Shown here piece by piece: positions 45,435 to 55,323 of a DNA stretch of 64,000 nucleotides. Each line of letters starts with the position of its first letter. Positions within the stretch are counted from its first letter, which is position 1. Under the pieces are notes generated by a model that did no database searches, was not told the DNA's origin, and was given only the letters and a program-made list of their open reading frames with translations. A program made the position numbers and the translations under genes. This DNA is from Streptomyces sp. SUK 48 (GTDB lineage: Bacteria; Actinomycetota; Actinomycetes; Streptomycetales; Streptomycetaceae), in the NCBI RefSeq assembly GCF_009650765.1, contig NZ_CP045740.1, positions 4,626,001 to 4,690,000 on the forward strand, in the 5' to 3' direction.

Positions 45435-45755
45435 AAAAGAGCCCGCACCGGCCCCACCGACCCCACCGGCCCCACTGGTCCAGTCGGACCTGCCGGTCGG
45501 GCCGGACCTGCCGGCCCCACGGGCCCCACGGGCCCCACGGGCCCCCACCGATCCAGTCGGCCTCACCGGTCCGGTCGGACCTGCCAGCCCAGTCGGTCCC
45601 TCCAGTCCGGTCGGCCCCACCGGCCCCACCGGCCCCACCAACTCCACCAACCACACCAACCCCACCGGAGCCGCCGGTCCAGTGGCACCACTCGGTCCCA
45701 CCGATCCAGGCGGCCCCGCCAGTCCCACCGACCCCACTGGCCCCCCCCGGAACCC
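45435..45755. repeat. 9-bp minisatellite with collagen-like codons
   Basis: About 35 degenerate nine-base units (CCCCACCGG, CCAGTCGGA and variants) fill most of the 410-base gap between the pyruvyl transferase and the acyl-CoA operon. Read forward it gives Gly-Pro-Thr triplets for 90 bases and then shifts frame; read in reverse it gives long Gly-x-y triplets ([20 protein letters not shown] and similar). No start, signal peptide or ribosome site attaches to either frame, so it is probably non-coding. The forward strand is strongly C-rich. Confidence 0.8.
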
Positions 45756-45783
45756 AATCCCAACGTCGGCCGAATAAATCATG

Positions 45784-45821
45784 CAAGCACGCTTGATTGT
45801 TTCCACCCCCGCTGCCATGCT
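45784..45821 (+). promoter_or_regulatory. Leaderless promoter and TetR-type operator
   Basis: TTGATT (45793-45798), 17 bases and CATGCT (45816-45821) are followed by six bases and the ATG at 45828. The palindrome CAAGC-AC-GCTTG (45784-45795) overlaps the -35, so a bound repressor would block polymerase. The TetR gene at the operon end is the natural candidate. Confidence 0.6.
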
Positions 45822-45827
45822 CCCCTC

Positions 45828-46664
45828 ATGGCCGACCCGACGCCCGTCATCGACGATCTGCGTGCCGAGAGCGAAGAACTGGACCGGCTCGTCGCCCGGT
45901 TGACGCCCGAGCGGTGGGCGCTCGCCACCCCGGCGCCCGGCTGGACCCTCGCCCACCAGATCGCCCATCTCGCCTGGACCGACCGCGCGGCGCTGGCCGC
46001 CGTCACCGACGCGGACGGGTTCCGCGCGCTGGTCGAGAAGGCCCTCGCCCAGGGCGATTCCTTCGTGGACGAGGGCGCGGAGGAGGACGCCGGGCTGCCG
46101 CCCGCGGAGCTCCTCGCGCGCTGGCGGTCCGGCCGCGACGCCCTCGACGCGGCCCTGCGCGCGGCCGAACCCGGCGCCCGTTTCCCCTGGTTCGGGCCGC
46201 AGATGGCTATCGCCTCCATGGCCACCGCCCGTCTCATGGAGACCTGGGCCCACGGCCTGGACATCGCCGACGCGCTCGGTGTCACCCGCGCCCCCACCGG
46301 CCGCCTCGCCCACATCGTCCGACTCGGCGTGCGCACCCGGGACTTCGCGTACACGGTGCACGGACTCACCCCGCCCGCCGAGGAGTTCCGCGTCCGGCTC
46401 ACCGCGCCCAGCGGCGCCGTGTGGGGGTACGGTCCCGACGACGCCCCGCAGCGCGTCACCGGACCGGCCCTCGACTTCTGCCTCCTCGTCACCCAGCGCG
46501 CCCACCGCGACGACCTCGCCCTGACCGCCGTGGGCCCCGACGCGGACCGCTGGCTGGACATCGCCCAGGCGTTCGCGGGCCCACCGGGAAGCGGCCGGAA
46601 GGCGAGGCTGCCGCAGGAGCCGACGGACGGGACGACCGGCCCGGCGGCGGGAACCGGCCGGTGA
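45828..46664 (+). CDS. TIGR03084-type DinB/maleylpyruvate-isomerase-fold protein
   Basis: A 278-aa protein of the mycothiol-dependent maleylpyruvate-isomerase/DinB fold, TIGR03084 type. His-containing helices ([15 protein letters not shown] and [20 protein letters not shown]) supply the metal site. This family is usually first in acyl-CoA carboxylase/AtuA operons. It starts at ATG 45828 in a leaderless setting, and its stop overlaps the AtuA start (GTGA), coupling translation. Exact role unknown. Confidence 0.85.
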   Translation: MADPTPVIDDLRAESEELDRLVARLTPERWALATPAPGWTLAHQIAHLAWTDRAALAAVTDADGFRALVEKALAQGDSFVDEGAEEDAGLPPAELLARWRSGRDALDAALRAAEPGARFPWFGPQMAIASMATARLMETWAHGLDIADALGVTRAPTGRLAHIVRLGVRTRDFAYTVHGLTPPAEEFRVRLTAPSGAVWGYGPDDAPQRVTGPALDFCLLVTQRAHRDDLALTAVGPDADRWLDIAQAFAGPPGSGRKARLPQEPTDGTTGPAAGTGR

Positions 46665-48337
46665 ACCCGCTGCGGATAGGCAACTTCTCCGGCTTCTACG
46701 GCGACCGCGCCGACGCCCTGCGCGAGATGCTCACCGGCGGCGAACTCGACGTCCTCACCGGCGACTACCTCGCCGAACTCACCATGCTGATCCTCGCCCG
46801 CGACCGGCTGAAGGACCCCGGCGCCGGATACGCCCGCACCTTCCTGCGCCAGCTGGAGGAGTGCCTCGGCCTGATCCAGGAGCGCGGGGTGCGGATCGTC
46901 ACCAACGCGGGCGGGCTCAACCCCGCCGGACTAGCGGCAAAGACACGCGAGTTGGCCGACCGGCTGGGCATACCCCTGCGCGTCGCGCACGTCGAGGGCG
47001 ACGACCTGACCGCCGCCCACCCCGGCACCCTCGCCGCCCACGCCTACCTCGGCGGGTTCGGCATCGCCGAGTGCCTGCGGGCGGGCGCGGACATCGTGGT
47101 CACCGGGCGGGTGACCGACGCGGCCCTCGTCACCGGGCCCGCCGCGGCCCATTTCGGCTGGGAGCCGGGGGAGTTCGACAAGCTGGCCGGGGCCGTCGTC
47201 GCCGGGCACGTGCTGGAGTGCGGGACGCAGGCCACCGGCGGGAACTACGCCTTCTTCCGGGAGGGCGACGTACGGCGGCCCGGCTTCCCGCTCGCCGAGA
47301 TCCACGCCGACGGCAGCAGCGTCATCACCAAGCACCCCGGCACCGGCGGGTTCGTGGACATCGGCACGGTCACCGCGCAGCTGCTGTACGAGACCGGGGG
47401 CGCCCGGTACGCCGGACCCGATGTCACCGCCCGGCTCGACAGCGTCCGGCTCAGCCAGGACGGACCCGACCGGGTGCGCGTCGAGGGGGTGCGCGGGGAG
47501 GCGCCCCCGCCGACGCTCAAGGCCGGGCTCAACCGGCTCGGGGGCTTTCGCAACGAGGTCGTCTTCGTGCTCACCGGGCTCGACATCGAGGCCAAGGCGG
47601 AACTCGTCCAGGACCAGCTGGCGGCGGAGATCGCGACGTCGCCGCCGGCCGACGTCCGCTGGGAACTCGTCCGCACCGACCGCCCCGACGCCGGCACCGA
47701 GGAGACCGCGAGCGCCCTGCTGCGTCTCGTCGTACGGGATCCGGACCAGCGGGTCGTGGGGCGGGCGCTCAGCGGAGCGGCCATCGAGCTGGCGCTCGCC
47801 AGTTACCCCGGATTCCATGTGCTCGCCCCGCCCGGCAAGGGCGACCCCTACGGGATCTTCGAGGACGCGTACGTGCCCCAGGGGGAGGTGCCCCACACGG
47901 CCGTCCTCCCCGACGGGCGGCCCGTACGGGTCCCCCCGCCGCCGCGGACGCGGCCCCTGGAGGAGGCCCCCTCCCCGGACCTGCCCGACCCGCTCCCGCC
48001 CGGTGCCACCCGCCGCGCCCCCCTCGGCCTCGTCGCCGGCGCCCGCAGCGGGGACAAGGGCGGGAACGCCAACGTGGGGGTGTGGGCCCGCACCGACGAG
48101 GCGTGGCGGTGGCTCGCGCACGAGCTGACCGTGGACCGCTTCCGGGAGCTGCTCCCCGAGAGCCGCGACCTGCCCGTCACCCGTCACCCGCTCCCCGGGC
48201 TGCGCGCCCTGAACTTCGTCGTCACCGGCATCCTCGGCGCCGGCGTCGCCTCCCGGCACCGCTTCGACCCGCAGGCCAAGGCCCTCGGCGAATGGCTGCG
48301 CTCCCGCCACCTGGACATCCCGGAGGCCCTCCTGTGA
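46661..48337 (+). CDS. AtuA-type acyclic terpene utilisation protein
   Basis: A 558-aa protein of the AtuA family, found in operons for degradation of acyclic terpenoids via geranyl-CoA carboxylase-like enzymes. Hallmarks are the opening [13 protein letters not shown], the VTNAGGLNP and [11 protein letters not shown] segments, and a C-terminal module ([20 protein letters not shown]). It starts at GTG 46661 overlapping the previous stop, and its end overlaps the carboxylase start (GTGA). The biochemical role is not settled in the family. Confidence 0.9.
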   Translation: MNPLRIGNFSGFYGDRADALREMLTGGELDVLTGDYLAELTMLILARDRLKDPGAGYARTFLRQLEECLGLIQERGVRIVTNAGGLNPAGLAAKTRELADRLGIPLRVAHVEGDDLTAAHPGTLAAHAYLGGFGIAECLRAGADIVVTGRVTDAALVTGPAAAHFGWEPGEFDKLAGAVVAGHVLECGTQATGGNYAFFREGDVRRPGFPLAEIHADGSSVITKHPGTGGFVDIGTVTAQLLYETGGARYAGPDVTARLDSVRLSQDGPDRVRVEGVRGEAPPPTLKAGLNRLGGFRNEVVFVLTGLDIEAKAELVQDQLAAEIATSPPADVRWELVRTDRPDAGTEETASALLRLVVRDPDQRVVGRALSGAAIELALASYPGFHVLAPPGKGDPYGIFEDAYVPQGEVPHTAVLPDGRPVRVPPPPRTRPLEEAPSPDLPDPLPPGATRRAPLGLVAGARSGDKGGNANVGVWARTDEAWRWLAHELTVDRFRELLPESRDLPVTRHPLPGLRALNFVVTGILGAGVASRHRFDPQAKALGEWLRSRHLDIPEALL

Positions 48338-49932
48338 CCGTCCTCGACACGGCCCTGGACACCCACCACCCCGACTACACGGCCCGTCGCGAGGCCATGC
48401 TCGGCAAACTCGCCGCACTGGACGGCGAACACACCAAGGCGCTCGCGGGCGGCGGCGAGAAGTACGTCCAACGGCACCGCGAGCGTGGCAAGTTGCTCGC
48501 CCGGGAGCGTATCGAGCTGCTCCTCGACCCGGACACCCCGTTCCTGGAGCTGTCCCCGCTCGCCGCCTGGGGCAGCGAGTACGCCGTCGGCGCCTCGCTC
48601 GTCACCGGCATCGGCGTGGTCGAGGGCGTGGAGTGCCTGATCACCGCCAACGACCCGACCGTGCGCGGCGGCGCCAGCAATCCCTGGAGCCTGAGGAAGG
48701 CCCTGCGCGCCAACGACATCGCGCTCGCCAACCGGCTGCCCTGCATCAGCCTGGTGGAGTCGGGCGGCGCCGATCTGCCCTCGCAGAAAGAGATCTTCAT
48801 CCCCGGCGGCGCCATCTTCCGTGATCTCACCCGGCTTTCGGCCGCCGGAATCCCGACCGTGGCCGTCGTCTTCGGCAACTCCACGGCGGGCGGCGCCTAC
48901 GTCCCCGGCATGTCCGACCACGTGATCATGGTCAAGGAACGGGCCAAGGTGTTCCTCGGCGGCCCGCCGCTGGTGAAGATGGCCACCGGCGAGGAGAGCG
49001 ACGACGAGTCCCTGGGCGGCGCCGAGATGCACGCCCGCGTCTCCGGGCTCGCCGACTACTTCGCCGTGGACGAGCGGGACGCCCTGCGCCAGGCGCGCCG
49101 GGTGGTCGCGCGGCTCAACCACCGCAAGGCGGGCGCCGATCCGGGCCCGGCCGAGCCGCCCGAGTACGACCCGGAGGAACTGCTGGGCATCGTCCCCGGG
49201 GACCTGAAGATCCCCTTCGATCCGCGCGAGGTCGTCGCCCGGATCGTGGACGGCTCCGACTTCGACGAGTTCAAGCCGCTGTACGGCACCAGCCTGGTGA
49301 CCGGCTGGGCGGCGCTGCACGGCTACCCCGTCGGCATCCTCGCCAACGCCCAAGGGGTGCTGTTCAGCGCGGAGTCGCAGAAGGCCGCCCAGTTCATCCA
49401 GCTCGCCAACCAGCGCGACATCCCGCTGCTCTTCCTGCACAACACCACCGGCTACATGGTCGGCAAGGAGTACGAGCAGGGCGGGATCATCAAGCACGGC
49501 GCGATGATGATCAACGCGGTGTCCAACTCCCGGGTCCCGCACCTCTCCGTCCTCATGGGCGCCTCCTACGGCGCCGGGCACTACGGCATGTGCGGCCGGG
49601 CCTACGACCCCCGCTTCCTGTTCGCCTGGCCCAGCGCCAAGTCCGCCGTCATGGGCCCCCAGCAGCTCGCGGGGGTGCTGTCGATCGTCGCCCGGCAGTC
49701 GGCGGCGGCGAAGGGCCGGCCGTACGACGAGGACGCGGACGCCGCCCTGCGCGCCATGGTGGAGCAGCAGATCGAGTCCGAGTCGCTGCCGATGTTCCTG
49801 TCGGGGCGGCTGTACGACGACGGCGTCATCGACCCGCGCGACACCCGTACCGTCCTCGGCCTGTGCCTCTCCGCGATCCACACCGCCCCCTACGAGGGCG
49901 CGCGCGGCGGCTTCGGCGTCTTCCGGATGTGA
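48334..49932 (+). CDS. Acyl-CoA carboxylase, carboxyltransferase (beta) subunit
   Basis: A 532-aa carboxyltransferase with two crotonase-like halves. It has the family features GNSTAGGAYVPGMSD (oxyanion/CoA region) and LHNTTGYMVGKEYEQGGII. It resembles methylcrotonyl/geranyl-CoA carboxylase beta subunits more than AccD of fatty-acid synthesis. It transfers CO2 from biotin to the acyl-CoA. Starts at GTG 48334 overlapping AtuA's stop; the alpha subunit gene follows by five bases. Confidence 0.92.
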   Translation: MTVLDTALDTHHPDYTARREAMLGKLAALDGEHTKALAGGGEKYVQRHRERGKLLARERIELLLDPDTPFLELSPLAAWGSEYAVGASLVTGIGVVEGVECLITANDPTVRGGASNPWSLRKALRANDIALANRLPCISLVESGGADLPSQKEIFIPGGAIFRDLTRLSAAGIPTVAVVFGNSTAGGAYVPGMSDHVIMVKERAKVFLGGPPLVKMATGEESDDESLGGAEMHARVSGLADYFAVDERDALRQARRVVARLNHRKAGADPGPAEPPEYDPEELLGIVPGDLKIPFDPREVVARIVDGSDFDEFKPLYGTSLVTGWAALHGYPVGILANAQGVLFSAESQKAAQFIQLANQRDIPLLFLHNTTGYMVGKEYEQGGIIKHGAMMINAVSNSRVPHLSVLMGASYGAGHYGMCGRAYDPRFLFAWPSAKSAVMGPQQLAGVLSIVARQSAAAKGRPYDEDADAALRAMVEQQIESESLPMFLSGRLYDDGVIDPRDTRTVLGLCLSAIHTAPYEGARGGFGVFRM

Positions 49933-49937
49933 GGCCC

Positions 49938-51779
49938 ATGATCCAGACACTGCTGGTCGCCAACCGCGGCGAGATCGCCTGCCGTATCTTCCGCACCTGC
50001 GCCGACCTCGGCATCCGTACGGTCGCCGTGTACTCGGACGCCGATGAGCGCGCCCTGCACACGCGCCGGGCGGACGCGGCGGTACGGCTGCCGGGCGCGG
50101 CGCCCGCCGACACCTATCTGCGCGGCGACCTGGTCGTGAAGGCCGCCCTCGCGACCGGCGCGGACGCCGTGCACCCCGGTTACGGCTTCCTCTCCGAGAA
50201 TCCGGACTTCGCCCGCGCGGTCCTGGACGCCGGTCTGACCTGGATCGGGCCGCCCCCCGAGGCCATCGAGGCCATGGCCTCCAAGACGCGCGCCAAGCGG
50301 CTGATGGGCCTCGAACCCCTGGGGGAGGTCACCCAGGGGGACCTGCCGGTCCTGGTGAAGGCGGCGGCCGGCGGCGGGGGGCGCGGAATGCGGATCGTGC
50401 GCCGCCTGGACGAGCTCCGGGACGCCCTGGAAGGGGCGCGCGCGGAAGCGGCGAGCGCCTTCGGGGACGGCGAGGTGTTCGTCGAGCCGTACCTGGAGAA
50501 CGGCCGCCACATCGAGGTGCAGATCCTCGCCGACACCCACGGCACCGTCTGGCCGCTGGGCACCCGCGACTGCTCCCTCCAGCGCCGTCACCAGAAGGTG
50601 ATCGAGGAGGCCCCGGCACCCGGCCTGCCCGAGCGCCTGGCGCGGGAGCTGCGGACGCTGGCGGTGCGGGCCGCGCGCGCCGTCTCCTACGTCGGCGCGG
50701 GCACCGTCGAGTTCCTGGTCGCCGACGGCCGCGCGCACTTCCTGGAGATGAACACCCGGCTCCAGGTCGAACACCCGGTGACGGAGGCGGTGTTCGGGCT
50801 CGACCTGGTCGCCGAGCAGCTCCGGATCGCCGAGGGCCACGCCCTGGAGCAGGACCCGCCGGGCCCGCGCGGCCACGCGATCGAGGTCCGCCTCTACGCC
50901 GAGGACCCGGCCCGCGACTGGGCCCCGCAGACCGGCACCCTGCACCGGCTCGCCGTACCGCCCGGGGTCCGCCTGGACACCGGCTACGGCGACGGCGATC
51001 CCATCGGCGTCCACTACGACCCGATGCTCGCCAAGCTCGTCGCCCACGCCCCGACCCGGGCGGAGGCGGTCCGGCGGCTCGCGGGCGCCCTGGAGTCGGC
51101 GGTGCTGCACGGCCCCGTCACCAACCGCGACCTGCTCGTCCGCTCCCTGCGCCACGAGGAGTTCACCTCCGGCCGGATGGACACCGGCTTCTACGACCGC
51201 CACTTGGCCGCCCTCACCGCGCCCGCCCCCGACCCGCTCGCCCCGCTGGCCGCCGCCCTCGCCGACGCCCACGGCCGCTCCCGCTTCGGCGGCTGGCGCA
51301 ACGTGCCGTCCCAGGACCAGGTCAAGCGGTACGCGGCGGCGGGGGAGGAGACCGAGGTCCGCTACCGGCACACCCGCGCGGGCCTGGCGGCGGACGGGGT
51401 ACGGATCGTCCGCGCCGACGCGGGCACGGTCGTACTCGAAGCGGACGGCGTACGACGGACGTTCGCGGTGGCGCGGTACGGCGACGAGGTGTACGTGAAC
51501 ACCGAGCGGCTTCTCGCGCTGCCCCGCTTTCCCGATCCCACCGCCCAGCTCGCCCCGGGCTCCCTGGTGGCGCCGATGCCCGGCACGGTCGTACGTGTCG
51601 CCGAGGGCCTGACGGAGGGCGCGACGGTCACCGCCGGCCAGCCCCTGATCTGGCTGGAGGCGATGAAGATGCAGCACCAGATCTCGGCCCCGACCGCGGG
51701 CACCCTGACCTCTCTGCACGCCGAGCCGGGACAGCAGGTGGAGCCCGGTCTGCTGCTGGCGGTGGTGCAGCCGGCCTGA
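49938..51779 (+). CDS. Acyl-CoA carboxylase, biotin-carrying (alpha) subunit
   Basis: A 613-aa biotin carboxylase/biotin carrier protein. N-terminal biotin-carboxylase domain (LLVANRGEIACRIFRTC, AAAGGGGRGMRIV, MNTRLQVEHPVTEAV), then a linker, and a C-terminal biotinyl domain with the EAMKM lysine that carries biotin. It charges biotin with ATP and bicarbonate for the partner beta subunit. ATG 49938 has GAGG upstream. Confidence 0.93.
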   Translation: MIQTLLVANRGEIACRIFRTCADLGIRTVAVYSDADERALHTRRADAAVRLPGAAPADTYLRGDLVVKAALATGADAVHPGYGFLSENPDFARAVLDAGLTWIGPPPEAIEAMASKTRAKRLMGLEPLGEVTQGDLPVLVKAAAGGGGRGMRIVRRLDELRDALEGARAEAASAFGDGEVFVEPYLENGRHIEVQILADTHGTVWPLGTRDCSLQRRHQKVIEEAPAPGLPERLARELRTLAVRAARAVSYVGAGTVEFLVADGRAHFLEMNTRLQVEHPVTEAVFGLDLVAEQLRIAEGHALEQDPPGPRGHAIEVRLYAEDPARDWAPQTGTLHRLAVPPGVRLDTGYGDGDPIGVHYDPMLAKLVAHAPTRAEAVRRLAGALESAVLHGPVTNRDLLVRSLRHEEFTSGRMDTGFYDRHLAALTAPAPDPLAPLAAALADAHGRSRFGGWRNVPSQDQVKRYAAAGEETEVRYRHTRAGLAADGVRIVRADAGTVVLEADGVRRTFAVARYGDEVYVNTERLLALPRFPDPTAQLAPGSLVAPMPGTVVRVAEGLTEGATVTAGQPLIWLEAMKMQHQISAPTAGTLTSLHAEPGQQVEPGLLLAVVQPA

Positions 51780-51833
51780 GGGCCGCGGGAACCGCGCGAT
51801 CAACCACATCGAAGCCGCACCCGGAGGACTCGC

Positions 51834-52994
51834 ATGACCACCCACATCGAATCCGAAGAACACACGGCCCTGCGGTCGGCCGTATCCGCCCTCGGCAACC
51901 GTTACGGCCGCGACTACCTCACCCGCACCCTCGCCGAGGGCAAACCCCTCACCGAACTCTGGTCGGAGGCCGGGAAGCTGGGCTATCTCGGCGTCAACCT
52001 GCCGGAGGCGTACGGCGGTGGCGGCGGCGGTATCACCGAACTCTCCATCGTCCTGGAGGAGTTGGGTGCCGCCGGCTCCCCCCTGCTCATGCTCGTCGTG
52101 TCCCCCGCCATCTGCGGCACCGTGATCGCCCGCTTCGGCACCGAGGCGCAGAAGCGCGACTGGCTGCCCGGCCTCGCCGACGGCACGAAGCTGATGGCCT
52201 TCGGCATCACCGAACCCGACGCCGGTTCCAACAGCCACCGCATCACCACCACCGCCCGCCGCGACGGCGCGGACTGGCTGCTCACCGGCCGAAAGGTGTT
52301 CATCTCCGGCGTGGACATGGCCGACGCGGTACTGATCGTCGGCCGCACCGAGGACGCCCGCACCGGCCGCCTCAAGCCCTGCCTGTTCATCGTGCCGACC
52401 GACGCACCCGGCTTCCGGAAGCACCCGATCGACATGGAACTCAAGGCCGCGGAGAAGCAGTTCGAGCTGGTCCTGGACGATGTGCGGCTGCCCGCCGACG
52501 CGCTCGTCGGCGACGAGGACGCGGGCCTGCTCCAGCTGTTCGCCGGGCTCAACCCGGAGCGCGTCATGACGGCCGCGTTCGCCATCGGGATGGGCCGCTA
52601 CGCGCTCGGCCGGGCCATCGAGTACGCCCGGGACCGCACCGTCTGGAAGACGCCCATCGGCGCGCACCAGGCGATCGCGCACCCCCTGGCGCAGGCGCAC
52701 ATCGACCTGGAGCTGGCCCGGCTGATGATGCAGAAGGCGGCCCGGCTCTACGACGCGGGCGACGACATCGGCGCGGGCGAGGCCGCCAACATGGCCAAGT
52801 ACGCGGCCGGCGAGGCATGCGTGAAGGCCGTCGACCAGGCCGTGCACACCCTCGGCGGCAACGGCCTCACCCGCGAGTACGGGCTCGCCTCGCTGATCAC
52901 GGCCGCGCGGGTGGCCCGTATCGCGCCGGTGAGCCGGGAGATGATCCTCAACTACGTCTCCCACCAGAGTCTGGGCCTGCCCAAGTCGTACTGA
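51834..52994 (+). CDS. Acyl-CoA dehydrogenase
   Basis: A 386-aa FAD enzyme. Signatures are MAFGITEPDAGSNSHRIT and the C-terminal LGGNGLTREYGLASLI with an ARIAPVS element. It introduces a 2,3 double bond in the acyl-CoA. It is the first oxidation step of the pathway encoded by this operon. ATG 51834 has GGAGG upstream. Confidence 0.93.
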   Translation: MTTHIESEEHTALRSAVSALGNRYGRDYLTRTLAEGKPLTELWSEAGKLGYLGVNLPEAYGGGGGGITELSIVLEELGAAGSPLLMLVVSPAICGTVIARFGTEAQKRDWLPGLADGTKLMAFGITEPDAGSNSHRITTTARRDGADWLLTGRKVFISGVDMADAVLIVGRTEDARTGRLKPCLFIVPTDAPGFRKHPIDMELKAAEKQFELVLDDVRLPADALVGDEDAGLLQLFAGLNPERVMTAAFAIGMGRYALGRAIEYARDRTVWKTPIGAHQAIAHPLAQAHIDLELARLMMQKAARLYDAGDDIGAGEAANMAKYAAGEACVKAVDQAVHTLGGNGLTREYGLASLITAARVARIAPVSREMILNYVSHQSLGLPKSY

Positions 52995-53016
52995 GCCGCA
53001 GCCGCTTGGAGGAACC

Positions 53017-54585
53017 GTGTTCCGCAGCGCGTACGCGCCCGTCCCGCCCGTCGAACTCCCCGTCCATGACGCCGTGCTGGGCCACGCGGCCGGCTTCGGT
53101 GAGCGGCCCGCGCTGGTCGACGGCACGGACGGGACCACGCTCACGTACGAGCAGCTGGACCGGTTCCACCGGCGGCTCGCCGCCGCGTTCGCCGAGGCGG
53201 GCGTTCGCAAGGGCGATGTCCTCGCCCTGCACAGCCCCAACACCATCGCCTTCCCGACCGCCTTCTACGCCGCCACCCGCGCGGGCGCCACCGTCACCAC
53301 GGCCCATCCGCTCGCCACCGCCGAGGAGCTGGCCAAGCAGCTGCGGGACAGCGGGGCCCGCTGGCTGGTCACCGTCTCCCCGCTGCTGGCCACCGCCCGC
53401 CGCGCCGCCGAACTGGCGGGCGGCGTACGGGAGATCTTCGTGTGCGACAGCGCCCCCGGGCACCGCTCGCTGATCGACCTGCTCGGCACGGCGGCGCCCG
53501 AACCGGAGATCACCTTCGACGTGGCGGAGGACGTCGCGGTGCTGCCGTACTCCTCCGGCACCACCGGCGTGCCCAAGGGGGTGATGCTCACCCACCGGCA
53601 GATCGCCACCAACCTGGCGCAGCTGCAGTCCGCCGCGCCCACCGGACCCGGTGAACGCATCCTCGCCGTCCTGCCGTTCTTCCACATCTACGGCCTGACC
53701 GCGCTGATGAACGCGCCCCTGCGCCTGGGCAGCACGGTCGTCGTGCTGCCCCGCTTCGACCTGGAGACCTTCCTCGCCGCGATCGAGAAGCACCGCATCA
53801 CCGGCCTCTACGTCGCCCCGCCGATCGTCCTCGCCCTCGCCAAGCACCCCGCGGTCACCCGCTACGACCTCTCCTGCCTCCGGTACGTCCTGTGCGCCGC
53901 CGCCCCGCTGGACGCCGCGCTCGCCCGCGCCTGCGCGCACCGCCTCGGACTGCCCCCGATCGGCCAGGCGTACGGCATGACCGAACTGTCCCCGGGCAGC
54001 CATGTCGTCCCGCTCGACCGGCTGCACGACGCGCCCGCCGGGACCGTCGGCAAGCTGATCGCGGACACCGAGATGCGGATCACCGCCCTGGACGACCCCG
54101 CCCGCGACCTCGGCGCGGGCGAGACGGGCGAGATCCTGATCCGGGGACCCCAGGTGATGAAGGGCTACCTGGGCCGGCCCGAGGCCACCGCCGAGCTGAT
54201 CGACGCGGACGGCTGGCTGCACACCGGCGACGTGGGCCGAGTCGACGGCGACGGCTGGCTGTTCGTGGTGGACCGGGTGAAGGAACTCATCAAGTACAAG
54301 GGCTTCCAGGTGGCCCCCGCCGAACTGGAGGCCCTGCTGCTCACCCATCCCGGCATCGCCGACGCGGCGGTCGTCGGCCACTACGACGAGGACGGCAACG
54401 AGGTGCCGCACGCCTTCGTCGTCCGCCGCTCCGACGGCGGCGAACCCACCGAGAACGACGTGCTGCTCTACGTGGCCGAGCGCGTCGCACCGTACAAACG
54501 CGTCCGCGAGGTCACCTTCACCCACAGCGTGCCGCGCGCCGCCTCCGGGAAGATCCTGCGGCGCGAGCTCAGGGAGCGCATATGA
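53017..54585 (+). CDS. 4-coumarate:CoA ligase-like acyl-CoA synthetase
   Basis: A 522-aa ANL-family adenylating ligase. The AMP motif is LPYSSGTTGVPKGVMLTH, the second is YGMTELSP, and the C-terminal Lys is in GKILRRELRE. It resembles the characterised Streptomyces coelicolor 4-coumarate:CoA ligase, which activates cinnamate and 4-coumarate. In this operon it would form the acyl-CoA fed to the dehydrogenase and carboxylase. GTG 53017 has GGAGG upstream. Confidence 0.9.
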   Translation: MFRSAYAPVPPVELPVHDAVLGHAAGFGERPALVDGTDGTTLTYEQLDRFHRRLAAAFAEAGVRKGDVLALHSPNTIAFPTAFYAATRAGATVTTAHPLATAEELAKQLRDSGARWLVTVSPLLATARRAAELAGGVREIFVCDSAPGHRSLIDLLGTAAPEPEITFDVAEDVAVLPYSSGTTGVPKGVMLTHRQIATNLAQLQSAAPTGPGERILAVLPFFHIYGLTALMNAPLRLGSTVVVLPRFDLETFLAAIEKHRITGLYVAPPIVLALAKHPAVTRYDLSCLRYVLCAAAPLDAALARACAHRLGLPPIGQAYGMTELSPGSHVVPLDRLHDAPAGTVGKLIADTEMRITALDDPARDLGAGETGEILIRGPQVMKGYLGRPEATAELIDADGWLHTGDVGRVDGDGWLFVVDRVKELIKYKGFQVAPAELEALLLTHPGIADAAVVGHYDEDGNEVPHAFVVRRSDGGEPTENDVLLYVAERVAPYKRVREVTFTHSVPRAASGKILRRELRERI

Positions 54586-55319
54586 CCACCACCATCGGAC
54601 GCTCGCGCACCCGCGGCGTCGAGACCCTCAGCCTGGACGCCACCGGCACCCGCAACGCCCTGTCCGCGAGCCTCGTCGCCGCCCTCGCCGACGCGCTGGC
54701 CGAGTGCGGCGGGGACCCGGACGTACGGGCCGTCGTCCTCACCCACACCGGCACCACCTTCTCGGCCGGCGCCGACCTGCGCGAACCGCCGCACCCGGAC
54801 GCGCTGGTCGCCCTGCTGCGGCAGCTCGTCGCCCTGCCCAAGCCGGTCCTCGCCCGGGTCACCGGGCATGTCCGCGCGGGCGGCCTCGGCCTGCTCGCCG
54901 CCTGCGACCTGGCCTTCGCGGGCGCCGCGGCCACCTTCGCCTTCACCGAGGTGCGCATCGGGGTGGCCCCCGCGGTGATCTCGCTGCCGCTGCTGCCGCG
55001 CGCCGATCCGCGCGCCCTGGCCCGCTACTACCTCACCGGGGAGCGCTTCGGCCCCGGGGAGGCCGTGCGCACCGGGCTGCTCACGGCCGCGGCCGACGAT
55101 GTGGACGAGGCCCTGGCACCCGCCCTGGACGGGCTGCGCCGCTCCGCGCCCGAGGCCCTGACGGAGACGAAACGGCTGCTCACGGCTAGGGTGCTGGAGA
55201 CATTCGACCGGGACGCGGCCGACCTGACCGCGCTCTCGGCCCGCCTGTTCGCCTCCGACCAGGCCCGGGAGGGGATGACGGCCTTCCTGGAGAAGCGGGA
55301 TTCGGCATGGGTGGTGTGA
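54582..55319 (+). CDS. Enoyl-CoA hydratase family protein
   Basis: A 245-aa crotonase-fold protein. The oxyanion hole lies in FSAGADLRE and RAGGLGLLAACDLAFA. The acid/base Glu positions of mitochondrial-type hydratase (at the AAVAG…EEAL segment) are only partly recognisable, so the exact reaction (hydratase, isomerase or hydrolase) is open. It starts in an ATGA overlap with the ligase stop and is followed by the TetR gene after four bases. Confidence 0.88.
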   Translation: MTTTIGRSRTRGVETLSLDATGTRNALSASLVAALADALAECGGDPDVRAVVLTHTGTTFSAGADLREPPHPDALVALLRQLVALPKPVLARVTGHVRAGGLGLLAACDLAFAGAAATFAFTEVRIGVAPAVISLPLLPRADPRALARYYLTGERFGPGEAVRTGLLTAAADDVDEALAPALDGLRRSAPEALTETKRLLTARVLETFDRDAADLTALSARLFASDQAREGMTAFLEKRDSAWVV

Positions 55320-55323
55320 GCAG

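Noticed and set aside
45249-46505. A reverse collagen-like protein of 418 aa
   Set aside because: Its Gly-x-y part comes from the 9-bp minisatellite, and the rest is antisense to the DinB-fold and pyruvyl transferase genes. No ribosome site or signal peptide.
49890-53246. An 1118-aa reverse open frame over the carboxylase and dehydrogenase genes
   Set aside because: Antisense shadow spanning two unrelated forward genes.
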